In this document: positions 34,633-43,400 of the stretch, one piece after another
Layout: every line of letters begins with the position of its first letter
How positions within the stretch are numbered: the first letter of the stretch is position 1
NCBI GenBank assembly: GCA_025943965.1
Contig: JAPCWD010000011.1
Coordinates: 1 to 64,000, forward strand
Direction: 5' to 3'
Length of the DNA: 64,000 bases
DNA from: Synergistaceae bacterium DZ-S4
GTDB taxonomy: Bacteria > Synergistota > Synergistia > Synergistales > Synergistaceae
Translations under genes and position numbers: made by a program
The notes under the pieces: model-generated
Database searches by the model: none
What the model was told of the DNA's origin: nothing
The model's input: only the letters and a program-made list of their open reading frames with translations

Positions 34633-35799
34633 ATGAAAAAAATTGTTTTGTTTTTATTTTTTTCCCTTTTCCTCTTCCTTTTTGTCTCGCCCTATCCGGC
34701 ATACGCGGGCAGCCCTGAGTATGACCAGGCTTACGCTGTCTACCAAAGCCAGGGAGCAGGGGCAGCTCTTCCGCTCTTCAAAAAAATAGTTGAAAGCAAA
34801 CCTGACCCTGATGCGATGTGGATGCTCGGCTATATTTACAAGAACCAGTCTAACTTCGATACGATGTACGCCGAGAGCGCAAAGTGGTACAAGAGCTATC
34901 TGCAGTTCCCCTTTGTCAAAAAAGAATATGCAATGCAGGAATTGGGCGAAATGTATATGTCCGGGGGATATGGCGTGGAAAAGGACCTTGCTCAGGCAAG
35001 GTATTATTTTGAAAAACTCGTTGAATCGGGTTGGTCAAACAAGGATTGGTCGAAGTTCCCCTTAAATAACCTGACCATTGTCATAGGCCAGCAGATGGCC
35101 GGTTACACAAAGGATGACGCCGACTATGTCAAAGCAGGAAAGGCCCTTTCAAAAAACAAACCAAAGGATGCCGTTGCACCTCTTAAGCAGTCAGCGGAAT
35201 ACAAGAACCCAGACGCAATGGAAGTTTTGGGTATCATGTACAAATACGGCATAGGTGTCGAGCAGGACTATTTCGAAGCTGCTTCATGGTTCAGAAAGGC
35301 TGCGGAAAAAGAGCTTCCATATTCTATGCTCAACATGGGAAAACTCTATGAAAAGGGAAACGGCGTGACACAGGACGACACGATCGCGAGGGAATGGTAT
35401 AAAAAATCCGCGCTCGCAGGAAATGAAGAGGCGAGGACGATACTTACCGAAAAGATGGTAAGGGATCCCCTGGTGCCAGAGACAGCCATTGAGATGATCG
35501 GAAATATGAGGTATGCAAAGGACGGGCTTCCCTGGGGAGAAGCCGTGAGCAAATTCATACTTAAACCAAAGTGGGAATATTACTACCATGATATGGAGGG
35601 GCACGTGGTAAAGCTGCGTGGATATTATGAAGACGCGCAAAAAGAAAAACACTCCATAGAAATAAAGTACTTTTTAAAATGCGAACCCAATATCGAGGAC
35701 GGATCGAAGGCATTTTCGATCAAACGCCTCAGTTCGACCGTCAAGGACGAAAAGACAAAAGACGGCATCCCCGACTGGCTAGCCTACGAACTGGAATGA
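34633..35799 (+). CDS. Secreted Sel1-repeat protein
   Basis: 388 residues. It has a signal peptide (KKIVLFLFFSLFLFLFVSPY ... AYA) with no lipobox. Sel1/TPR-like repeats appear as GEMYMSGGYGVEKDLAQARY, GIMYKYGIGVEQDYFEAASW and GKLYEKGNGVTQDDTIAREW. The last 90 residues form a separate domain (WEYYYHDMEGHVVKLRGYYE) I do not recognise. ATG at 34633 follows GGGGAGGTG. A protein-interaction role in the periplasm is likely from family. It is monocistronic, with its own promoter and terminator. Confidence 0.8.
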   Translation: MKKIVLFLFFSLFLFLFVSPYPAYAGSPEYDQAYAVYQSQGAGAALPLFKKIVESKPDPDAMWMLGYIYKNQSNFDTMYAESAKWYKSYLQFPFVKKEYAMQELGEMYMSGGYGVEKDLAQARYYFEKLVESGWSNKDWSKFPLNNLTIVIGQQMAGYTKDDADYVKAGKALSKNKPKDAVAPLKQSAEYKNPDAMEVLGIMYKYGIGVEQDYFEAASWFRKAAEKELPYSMLNMGKLYEKGNGVTQDDTIAREWYKKSALAGNEEARTILTEKMVRDPLVPETAIEMIGNMRYAKDGLPWGEAVSKFILKPKWEYYYHDMEGHVVKLRGYYEDAQKEKHSIEIKYFLKCEPNIEDGSKAFSIKRLSSTVKDEKTKDGIPDWLAYELE

Positions 35800-35834
35800 C
35801 CTTTTAAGCAATTAAAGCATGATCTGAGCGCACA

Positions 35835-35875
35835 ACATGGGCCGCCTCACGATGGGGACGGCCCATGTATTTTTA
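35835..35875 (+). terminator. Intrinsic terminator
   Basis: ACATGGGCCG (35835-35844) pairs perfectly with CGGCCCATGT (35859-35868), followed by ATTTTTAA. Confidence 0.88.
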
Positions 35876-35951
35876 ATGCTTCGGTATTATAATAAAGAGG
35901 TGAAATTCTATTCGGTCCTCAGCCTGCATACTGAAAAAGGAGGCGGTATCA

Positions 35952-37346
35952 ATGGGTATTCTTGCTGCTGTGATGGTCCCGCATCCCCCGCTGATCGTTC
36001 CTGAGGTCGGCAGGGGTGAGGAAAAAAAAATAAATGATACGATAATAGGTTTTACAAAAGCGACGGAACTGATAGCGGAACTGGCCCCTCAAACTATCGT
36101 GATCTTTTCTCCGCACAGTGCCTATTATTCCGACTATTTCCACATTTCCCCGGGGAGATCCGCATCAGGAGACCTGTCTAAATTCGGGGCGCATAGGGTC
36201 ACCTTCGATGTCCGCTACGACTCCGAATTCGTCCTTGAGCTTGAAAAAATGGCCCGCATAGAAAGCATTGAAGCCGGAACGATGGGCGAACGTGAAAAAA
36301 ACCTGGACCACGCTACGACAGTACCCCTCTACTTTTTGAAGAAGGCATTCGGCGGGTTCATCCCGTGCAGAATAGTAAGGATAGGACTTTCGGGGATGCC
36401 TCTTGAGGAACACTACAGGTTCGGAGCTCTGATCAAAAAGACCGCGGAGTTGCTTGGCAGGAATATCTGCGTCATAGCAAGCGGAGACCTCTCTCATGTA
36501 CTTAAAAGGGAGGGTCCTTACGGATACAGGTCTGAGGGTCGCGAGTACGACAAAAGGATCATGGATGTGATGTCCCGGGCCGCTTTCAGTGAACTCTTTG
36601 ATTTCAATGATTCCTTCTGCGAAAGAGCCGCCGAATGCGGACACAGGTCATTCACTATAATGGCGGGATGCTTCGACGGGCTCTCCGTAAAGGCAGAAAT
36701 GCTCTCATACGAAGGCCCGTTCGGCGTTGGTTACGGGATCTGCACCTTTATACCAGGCGAACCGGACCAAACGAGAAAATTTCTTTTGACACAGGAAATG
36801 GGGAGCGGGGAGAAGATGGATAAGATCAAAAAGGAAGAGAGTCCCTATGTGCGCCTCGCCAGAGAGACGGTGGAAAGGTATGTAGATGAGGGAAAGAGGC
36901 TGTCTGTTCCGGAATACCTGCCGGAAGAGGCCCTGACAAGAAGGGCAGGGACCTTTGTATCGCTGAAAAAATTTGGTCAGCTTAGGGGATGCATCGGCAC
37001 GATATCCCCGGCCGAGGCAAACATATCGGAAGAGATCATACACAACGCAATAAGCGCATCGACCAGAGACCCGAGGTTTCCGCCTGTATCGCCCTCCGAA
37101 CTTAAAGACCTCGACTACAGCGTAGACATACTTGGCGAGACGGAGGACATCGATTCTCCCGAAGAACTGGATGTGAAAAAATACGGCGTGATAGTCTCAA
37201 GCGGATACAGAAGAGGCCTGCTCCTTCCAAACCTTGAAGGAATCGATGACGTAGAAGATCAGATATCCATAGCCATGCAGAAGGCGGGAATAAGGAAGGG
37301 CGAGAGGATCAGACTGCAGCGTTTCGAGGTCGTGAGGTATCACTGA
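35952..37346 (+). CDS. Fused MEMO-like (AmmeMemoRadiSam B) and AMMECR1 (A) protein
   Basis: 464 residues. The N-terminal half (about 1-265) is MEMO1/class III extradiol dioxygenase-like: VPHPPLIVPEVGRG, FSPHSAYYSD, DHATTVPLYFLKK, VIASGDLSHVLKREGPYGY. The C-terminal part (about 290-464) is an AMMECR1 domain with the hallmark LRGCIGTISP and ASTRDPRFPPVS. The two are normally separate proteins of the AmmeMemoRadiSam system; here they are one chain. The radical SAM component starts one base after the stop. The reaction catalysed is unknown. A TATAAT at 35888-35893 is a possible -10 box. Confidence 0.88.
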   Translation: MGILAAVMVPHPPLIVPEVGRGEEKKINDTIIGFTKATELIAELAPQTIVIFSPHSAYYSDYFHISPGRSASGDLSKFGAHRVTFDVRYDSEFVLELEKMARIESIEAGTMGEREKNLDHATTVPLYFLKKAFGGFIPCRIVRIGLSGMPLEEHYRFGALIKKTAELLGRNICVIASGDLSHVLKREGPYGYRSEGREYDKRIMDVMSRAAFSELFDFNDSFCERAAECGHRSFTIMAGCFDGLSVKAEMLSYEGPFGVGYGICTFIPGEPDQTRKFLLTQEMGSGEKMDKIKKEESPYVRLARETVERYVDEGKRLSVPEYLPEEALTRRAGTFVSLKKFGQLRGCIGTISPAEANISEEIIHNAISASTRDPRFPPVSPSELKDLDYSVDILGETEDIDSPEELDVKKYGVIVSSGYRRGLLLPNLEGIDDVEDQISIAMQKAGIRKGERIRLQRFEVVRYH

Positions 37347-37347
37347 G

Positions 37348-38169
37348 ATGATCTGTGACGTCTGTCCGCGCAGATGCAATATCGAAGAAGGCAAACGAGG
37401 CTTCTGCAAAGCAAGGGGCAACCGGGGAGACAGGAACGTCTCCCTCAGTTACGGCAAGCTGACATCTATAGCATTGGATCCGATCGAAAAAAAACCCCTT
37501 GCAAGATTCCATCCGGGAAGCAGGGTCCTCTCTGTCGGCTCCTTCGGCTGTAACATGGACTGCCCATTCTGTCAGAACTACTCGATTGCCTCGGCTTCTG
37601 AGGATGATGTCAGAACGAGGTGCCTTTCTCCCGGGGAACTGGCCGTGATGGCGGAAGAACTGAGGGAAGAGGGAAACATAGGGCTTGCCTTCACATATAA
37701 CGAACCGATGATCGGTTATGAATACGTCAGGGATGCCTCGCTGGAGGCTAAAAAACGGGGAATGAAAAATATGGCGGTTACAAACGGATGCGTTATGCCG
37801 CATATACTTGAAGAGGTGCTGCCGTTGGTCGATGCCTTCAATATCGACCTCAAGTCCTTTTCGGAGGAGACATACAGCAGGCTGGGGGGAGACCTTAGAA
37901 TAGTACAGGATTTCATAACAAGGGCGGCGGAAAGATCTCATGTTGAGATAACCACTCTCATAGTGCCGGGCATGAACGATTCGGAAGAAGAGATGAAAGC
38001 CCTCGCAGTCTGGCTCAGCTCAGTCGACCGTTCTATCCCGCTCCACATAACCAGATTTTTTCCCAGAAGAAAGATGTCTGACCGGATGCCGACCGACATT
38101 GACTTGCTGAGAAGGCTTTGCGCTACAGCGGAGAAACACCTGGACGACGTGCTTATCGGAAACGTATAG
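37348..38169 (+). CDS. amrS: AmmeMemoRadiSam system radical SAM enzyme
   Basis: 273 residues. An N-terminal CDVCPRRCNIEEGKRGFC cysteine motif precedes the radical SAM cluster motif CNMDCPFC (CxxxCxxC, about residues 66-73). NIGLAFTYNEPMIGYEYV and NAFNIDLKSF-like stretches match the AmrS/PflA-like family. It is encoded directly after its partner. The system is found across archaea, anaerobes and (without the SAM part) eukaryotes; its substrate is not known. Confidence 0.9.
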   Translation: MICDVCPRRCNIEEGKRGFCKARGNRGDRNVSLSYGKLTSIALDPIEKKPLARFHPGSRVLSVGSFGCNMDCPFCQNYSIASASEDDVRTRCLSPGELAVMAEELREEGNIGLAFTYNEPMIGYEYVRDASLEAKKRGMKNMAVTNGCVMPHILEEVLPLVDAFNIDLKSFSEETYSRLGGDLRIVQDFITRAAERSHVEITTLIVPGMNDSEEEMKALAVWLSSVDRSIPLHITRFFPRRKMSDRMPTDIDLLRRLCATAEKHLDDVLIGNV

Positions 38170-38192
38170 CCGGGCGCCGCCGCCCGGCTATA
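38165..38192. terminator. GC-rich hairpin between convergent genes
   Basis: TATAGCCGGGCG and CGCCCGGCTATA form a perfect 12-bp stem. There is no T-run on either strand, so it may be a stop for polymerase or an RNA-stability element rather than a true intrinsic terminator. Confidence 0.55.
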
Positions 38193-38213
38193 CTCCGTGA
38201 TGCCACAGATATT

Positions 38214-39227
38214 CTACTTTGATCCCACTTCATCACAGAGGTTCATAGTCAGATATTTTGCAACCTCACTGACTGGCATCCGCGGAATGAGCCACATCAG
38301 CTTGGTCACTATCGCCTCGAACCCCATGTCGAGGGCGCTTACCGCGCCTGTTTTCAGTGTCTTCTGCCCCACATCGTACGTCGAGAGGTCGACCCCGCCT
38401 TCGGGGCATTGCGTCGTTATTACAGGCAGTATGCCCAGGTCAACGGCTTTTTTGATGCCGGGGAGGAGATCCTCTCCCATGTAAGGCAGCCCTCCCAGGC
38501 CGAAGCACTCAACTACTATCGCTTTTGGCTTCATTTCAATGATCCTGTCGAAGTAATCCGCCCTGAAACCGGGGAAAAGCTTCACCGGGATCACTTCTTT
38601 CGAAAAAGATATTCCTTCTGATCCGGTGCCGAAGCTGCAAAGGGTCTTCATGTCAATGAAGGGAGATTTAAGCAGAGAGACCTTTTTGCCGTCTGATACT
38701 CCAAGTTCATCATAGTAGACAGACTTGAACGCTTCGATCCTCTTGCCCGACATCTTCTTAGCCCTCGGTCCGTGGATCAGCCTCCCGGCAAAGGCTAAGG
38801 CGATCCCCGACTGCTTTTGGGCAAGAAGGGCCTCGACAAATCTGAAGGCGTCCTCAAGGTTCCTTTTGGCGTCCGTTCCCGGCTCAGACATCGGGATCAT
38901 CGACCCAGTCAGGACTACCGGCTTTTCGAGGTCCCTCATGACATAGGAAAGGGCGGCCGAGGTATATGCCATCGTGTCTGTGCCGTGAGTTATCACATAG
39001 CCGTCATATGAAGGATTCTCCCTGACGCATTTTATGATGGCCTTCCAGTCGGCCGGATCAATGTTGGAGCTGTCTTTGGAAAAGACATTGGCGATATCAA
39101 TGTCGGCGATCTCGTAAATACCGGGTACCTGAGCCGCCAGTGCCTCGCCCTGGTCTATCGGCACGAGGCCCTCTGCACTCTGCTGGGATGCGATCGTGCC
39201 CCCGGTAGATATGAGCAGTATCTTCAT
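38214..39227 (-). CDS. ansA: L-asparaginase (type I, cytoplasmic)
   Basis: 337 residues, with no signal peptide. It has the two catalytic threonine motifs: STGGTIAS (Thr about 10) and THGTDTMAYT. DSSNIDPADW, TGSMIPMSEPGTDAKRNLED and QCPEGGVDLSTYDVG are also typical. Hydrolyses asparagine to aspartate and ammonia. It is 17 bp downstream of an unidentified gene and in the same orientation as a dicarboxylate/amino-acid symporter, so the cluster likely serves Asn/Asp use as carbon and nitrogen source. Confidence 0.92.
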   Translation of the reverse strand: MKILLISTGGTIASQQSAEGLVPIDQGEALAAQVPGIYEIADIDIANVFSKDSSNIDPADWKAIIKCVRENPSYDGYVITHGTDTMAYTSAALSYVMRDLEKPVVLTGSMIPMSEPGTDAKRNLEDAFRFVEALLAQKQSGIALAFAGRLIHGPRAKKMSGKRIEAFKSVYYDELGVSDGKKVSLLKSPFIDMKTLCSFGTGSEGISFSKEVIPVKLFPGFRADYFDRIIEMKPKAIVVECFGLGGLPYMGEDLLPGIKKAVDLGILPVITTQCPEGGVDLSTYDVGQKTLKTGAVSALDMGFEAIVTKLMWLIPRMPVSEVAKYLTMNLCDEVGSK

Positions 39228-39244
39228 TGCTCCACCCTCCTTCG

Positions 39245-40417
39245 TTATCTCCGGCCGATCTTTTTCAAGGCCGAAAGTATGATCCTCACGTAATCATCCC
39301 TGTCGGGTCCGGTGATCAAAGGTATGACGTGGTCCTTAATGTAGTTTTTTCCGACGATCATGGAGAGGACTGCGGATGTTCCGGGATGGAGTCCCGGGCT
39401 TGATGATTCGGCAAAGACTGGCCTGCTCATGTAGGTGAAGCCTGCAGCGTCCTCTGATACCAGTTTCGCCAGCTCTCCGACCAGCCTAACCTTTACCGAC
39501 GACTTCTCCGTCTTTCTCAGTTCAGCCGCTATGTTCTCGAGCCTGTCCGCGAAATTCGAGGAGAGTGCCTGGAACGAGTCGGCATCATAATTAAGCAGAT
39601 CGTTCCTCACAAAATATGGGACGGAGAGCTCTTTGCATGACTCTTCCAGAGCTCTTGCCACAGAGGGATCTCCTCTCTCTTCGGAGTAGCGGATGAGGAA
39701 CCTGTTATGGTCTGACTCTTCCGAAAGGACGCTGCTCACCTTGCTCTCCGCGACTATGGTGGGGAGCGGACAGCCAATCTTCTTCATCATCTCTCCCTTC
39801 ATGCCGTGCATGAAGTTTCCCTCATAATCCTCATCGGGGCCAAGTCCGCCTCCGGTGAAATTGACCGGCATCACTACAGCAACGGGCATGCCGTCGAGAT
39901 CTATGACTGTTCCCAGTATCGCGCCTGCGTTTTCTTCGCTTTCAGGAACCACAAAGACCCTTTCCGGGTCGGCCTTTTTGAAGGAATCGAGCACTGAGAG
40001 GGCCAGCGCACCCTGAAAGCATGCAGCCGTCTCCGCAACTCCTTGGCCATACACCCGTCCAAAAACTTCCGCTGCTACTCCTTGCGAAAAGAGGGCGTCT
40101 TTGCCCTCCGCCCTTTTCATCATGGAGGCTTCCTGTGGCGTGACCCTTCTCCTTGGCATCGTCACTGCGCTGCCGCCGCCCATAAGCTTGACAGTTATCT
40201 TTTCAGTGGTGCAGGAGACCTCCCTGATCCTTGTGTCGACAGAGAGGGCATGCGAGACTATCGTTCCGGCCGCGCAGAAACCGCCTCCGTCATCCTGCTG
40301 GTAGTTGTTGGCTCCGTGCGCGTGGGCTATGCCCACATGTCCCGTAAGACAGACAATGCCATGTTTTTCATCCGATAATGAGAGCTTTTCCTTCAAGATT
40401 ATCCTCTCCTCTTTCAT
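39245..40417 (-). CDS. Unidentified conserved-looking protein linked to asparaginase
   Basis: 390 residues from ATG at 40417; a TTG at 40465 has no usable ribosome site. I do not recognise the family. Soluble, no signal peptide. Visible features are GIVCLTGHVGIAHAHGANNY and QQDDGGGFCAAGTIVSHAL near the N-terminus, a glycine/proline motif MPVNFTGGGLGPDEDYEGNF mid-chain, and SSPGLHPGTSAVLSMIVGKN close to the end. The conserved-type His, Asp and Gly clusters suggest an enzyme. It lies between the symporter and asparaginase genes in the same direction, which suggests amino-acid metabolism. The symporter's terminator separates it partly from that gene. Confidence 0.7.
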   Translation of the reverse strand: MKEERIILKEKLSLSDEKHGIVCLTGHVGIAHAHGANNYQQDDGGGFCAAGTIVSHALSVDTRIREVSCTTEKITVKLMGGGSAVTMPRRRVTPQEASMMKRAEGKDALFSQGVAAEVFGRVYGQGVAETAACFQGALALSVLDSFKKADPERVFVVPESEENAGAILGTVIDLDGMPVAVVMPVNFTGGGLGPDEDYEGNFMHGMKGEMMKKIGCPLPTIVAESKVSSVLSEESDHNRFLIRYSEERGDPSVARALEESCKELSVPYFVRNDLLNYDADSFQALSSNFADRLENIAAELRKTEKSSVKVRLVGELAKLVSEDAAGFTYMSRPVFAESSSPGLHPGTSAVLSMIVGKNYIKDHVIPLITGPDRDDYVRIILSALKKIGRR

Positions 40418-40480
40418 CTTGATAATTCCAATAATTTTCAGAAGGTTTTTTGAGGTCCTCAGCAACTCCCTTGATATAAC

Positions 40481-40518
40481 AAAAAACCGCCGGCATCGCT
40501 GTTGATTATTGCCGGCGG
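40481..40518 (-). terminator. Terminator of the symporter gene
   Basis: CCGCCGGC (40487-40494) and GCCGGCGG (40511-40518) pair. Read on the minus strand, the stem is followed by TTTTTTG. Confidence 0.85.
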
Positions 40519-40545
40519 ACGTGATCTATAGCTTGATAAAGTACG

Positions 40546-41778
40546 CTATTTCTTTGCGTTGAAGACTCCCAGGTCGAGCTCTTTCATCAGTGAGGCGACG
40601 GTCACCATCCCCACTGTGTCCCCCGTAACGTTGATCATTGTGTTGGGCATGTCGATCAGGTAGTAGATACCGGCTATCCACGGGACTATGTCAAGCGGGA
40701 GTCCCATCACCTGAAGCAGCACTGCCGACATGATGATGCCGCCTCCGGGGACACCCGCGACTCCGGCCGCCATGATGATCCCAAGCGCGATAATGACCAG
40801 AAGGCTGGTGAAGGGAAGGTCCACTCCGTATATCTGGGCCGCGAATACCGCGTAGATCGGCATTTCAGCAGCGCAGGCATGCATGTTTATGGTCGCCGCC
40901 GGAGGGGCTATCAGGTTGACCATGTCTTCCGGGACACCGGCTCTCTCCTTGGTCGACTTCATTGTGAGAGGAAGGGTGGCGCTGGAGGAACACGTCGAGA
41001 AAGCCAGGAGCATAGCAGGATAGATATTCCTGAAGTGCTGCAGCGGGCTGACTTTGGCTATGAATGCCAAGATCAACGGGTATATGATGACTATGACTGT
41101 CCCGTAAGCAAGATACTGTGTCATAAGCATCTTGCCCAGTCCGTAGAGGACCGTGGAACCAAGGGTACCCGTAATGTTGGCAACAAGCGCGAAGACGCCG
41201 TAGGGAGCCAGAGCGATGACCCAGCCGACTATACGCGTGAAGAACTCGTTGAGTGAATCGAACATGTCGAATATCCTCTGTCCATGCACCGTATCCTTGA
41301 AGCTGGCAAGGATAAACCCGCATATAAGTGCAAATACGATGATCTGGAGGATGTTGCCCTCCGCAAATGCTGAGAAGGGGTTGTTCGGGACCCAGTTTAC
41401 AAGCGACTGCAGAAGGTCTACATCCACTTCGGGGACTTCTTTGGCTCCGAGCTTGATGCCAATGCCCGGCTTGATTATAAAGGCCCAGACTAGGCCTGTT
41501 GTTGCGGCAAGGGTCGAAGCTATTGCCCAGTAAACTAGGAAGTAGCCGCCGACCTTCTTCAGCCGCGACATGTCCGCTACCTGTGAAATACCGTTGATTA
41601 TGCTGACAAAGATGAGGGGATAGATGCACATCTTAAGGAGGCGTATAAATACATCTCCGATAAACTGGATGTAGGTCGCCTTCTCTCCGATAACGAAGCC
41701 GAGCGCTGCACCCAGCACCATTGCGATAAGGATCTTCAATGGCAGGCTGATCGGTTTTTTTGCTGTCTGTTCGGTCAT
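40546..41778 (-). CDS. Dicarboxylate/amino acid:cation symporter (DAACS family)
   Basis: 410 residues, eight predicted spans plus re-entrant loops. Family motifs are present: FSTCSSSATLPLTMKS (serine-rich hairpin), NLIAPPAATINMHACA, GVPGGGIIMSAVLLQ and DMPNTMINVTGDT (substrate and Na+ site; the usual Arg of DxxRT is replaced in DMPNT). That Arg binds the side-chain carboxylate in glutamate/aspartate carriers, so a neutral amino acid substrate, as in SstT/ASCT-like members, is possible. GGAGGAAT precedes the ATG. Confidence 0.9.
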   Translation of the reverse strand: MTEQTAKKPISLPLKILIAMVLGAALGFVIGEKATYIQFIGDVFIRLLKMCIYPLIFVSIINGISQVADMSRLKKVGGYFLVYWAIASTLAATTGLVWAFIIKPGIGIKLGAKEVPEVDVDLLQSLVNWVPNNPFSAFAEGNILQIIVFALICGFILASFKDTVHGQRIFDMFDSLNEFFTRIVGWVIALAPYGVFALVANITGTLGSTVLYGLGKMLMTQYLAYGTVIVIIYPLILAFIAKVSPLQHFRNIYPAMLLAFSTCSSSATLPLTMKSTKERAGVPEDMVNLIAPPAATINMHACAAEMPIYAVFAAQIYGVDLPFTSLLVIIALGIIMAAGVAGVPGGGIIMSAVLLQVMGLPLDIVPWIAGIYYLIDMPNTMINVTGDTVGMVTVASLMKELDLGVFNAKK

Positions 41779-41994
41779 GGTACCGATTCCTCCTATAAAT
41801 TCATAATGATAAATACCATAGAAAGTTTACATATTTTTGGTAATGCTGTCAATTACAGAACTATATTTAAAGTAATTTCAGCAAAATTTACCTCCTTTCA
41901 AAACATCTCAATTAAAATCTATTTTACGGCACAATTTGATCATTTAGGTAAACTGACCCCTCTGTCCTTAAAGAGGGCGCCCTTAAAAATCACT

Positions 41995-43116
41995 TTATGA
42001 GAGTGAAGGAAGTGCGGGTTCCGGGATGCTGAATCCCTCAAGCAGCTCGTTCATCAGTTCTTTTACCTTCATGATCGAATTGACCTTGAACACGTTGCTG
42101 CCGCAGAAGAAGAGTCCGTTCTCCCAGTCTCCCCTGTAGGCGTTAACAAGAGCGTCGGCTATACAGAAAGTCTCATGCTTTATCCTGCAGATGCAGTGGG
42201 TAAGGCATGGCGTCCTGCAGGGCATCCTCTCCTGGATCCCGGCAAGGTAGCGCTTCACCATCGGGCTGTTGATCGCACGGCCGGGGAGTCCGCAGGGGCT
42301 GTTGATAAGCACCACGTCTTCCTCTTTCGCGTCCACATACGACTGCTTGAACCTGTCTGAGGCGTCGCCTTCCTCCGTAGCGGCAAAACGTGTGCCAAGC
42401 TGAACACCCTTCGCCCCCATCGAAAAGGCCTTCGAAATGTCTTCGCTGTCCCATATCCCTCCGGCAGCGATGATAGGAATATCGAGCTCATTTTCCTTTA
42501 GGTAATCCGCGAGTGCGGGAACGACAGCTTCCAGCGAGAGTGCCGGGTCGGACACCTGTTCAATGTCCCTCGCGCCCAGGTGTCCGCCGGCGGTGTTCGG
42601 CGTCTCCACGACTATACCGTCGGGATAGCGGTCATAATGTTTTTTCCAACGGCTTATTATGATGTTGGCAGCCTTTACGCTGCTGACGATGGGCACCAAC
42701 GCAACGTCGGGGAAACCGTCCGTCAGTTCCGGAAGCTTCAGGGGAAGTCCAGCGCCCGATACGATTATGTCCGCACCCGCTTCGCACGAGGTCTTTACGA
42801 GCGACTCATAGTCACAGAGGGCGCACATGCAGTTTACCGCAAGAACTCCGCCCTTTGCGGCATCCCTTGCCTGCCTGATGTATTTTTTCAGCATCGTGCT
42901 GTTGCGTTCAGCAAAATTTTTAGCGTTGTATCCGTCGGTGAGAACTCCGAGACCCACGGAGGCAAGAGTGCCTATCCCGCCCTCAGCCGCCACGGCTCCG
43001 GCAAGCCGGGGGCCTGATATCATTACCCCCATCCCTCCCTGGACTATCGGATATTTGGGCTGATGCTTTCCTATCCTTAAGACAGAGAGTTCTTTTTCTT
43101 TCGTTATCATATTCAC
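41995..43116 (-). CDS. NPD/nitronate monooxygenase-family flavoenzyme with cysteine cluster
   Basis: 373 residues, TIM-barrel FMN protein. It has YPIVQGGMGVMISGPRLAGA, AVAAEGGIGTLAS, VSGAGLPLKLPEL, VETPNTAGGHLG, PIIAAGGIWDSEDI and GAKGVQLGTRFAAT (phosphate site). A cysteine-rich insert near residues 300-318 (CRTPCLTHCICR, then TFC) could bind an Fe-S cluster and is absent from classic nitronate monooxygenase and FabK. The start is GTG at 43116 (AAGGAG 5 nt upstream) or ATG six bases on. The physiological substrate is unknown; enoyl reductase and nitronate oxidation are both family options, and the former fits an anaerobe better. Confidence 0.82.
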   Translation of the reverse strand: MNMITKEKELSVLRIGKHQPKYPIVQGGMGVMISGPRLAGAVAAEGGIGTLASVGLGVLTDGYNAKNFAERNSTMLKKYIRQARDAAKGGVLAVNCMCALCDYESLVKTSCEAGADIIVSGAGLPLKLPELTDGFPDVALVPIVSSVKAANIIISRWKKHYDRYPDGIVVETPNTAGGHLGARDIEQVSDPALSLEAVVPALADYLKENELDIPIIAAGGIWDSEDISKAFSMGAKGVQLGTRFAATEEGDASDRFKQSYVDAKEEDVVLINSPCGLPGRAINSPMVKRYLAGIQERMPCRTPCLTHCICRIKHETFCIADALVNAYRGDWENGLFFCGSNVFKVNSIMKVKELMNELLEGFSIPEPALPSLS

Positions 43117-43400
43117 TGATACTCCTTAAAATAAACTTGGCAGACAAAATTGACCCGCCTGATTTTAATAGTGGAATAACGGATATGTTATTCTGTTTTT
43201 ATCATTTTGGCAAGGGCGATAGACCTTAAATCCCTTGCTTTGCATCAGTTTGGGATCGAAAAACGATCTTTTGGGGCCCTTTTCTCATTTTTGAACCGGA
43301 AGAGCCTGAAAATCTTTCAGTTCCCTGCCCCTTCCGGCTTTATTTGTGGTATAACATTTTTTAATGATCACTATTTTGTATCCAATCGGAGGCGTTCTCT

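Noticed and set aside
43294..43345. Hairpin CCGGAAG...CTTCCGG in the space before the MFS gene
   Set aside because: The stem is short, the loop is long and no T-run follows, so I do not call it a terminator or riboswitch.
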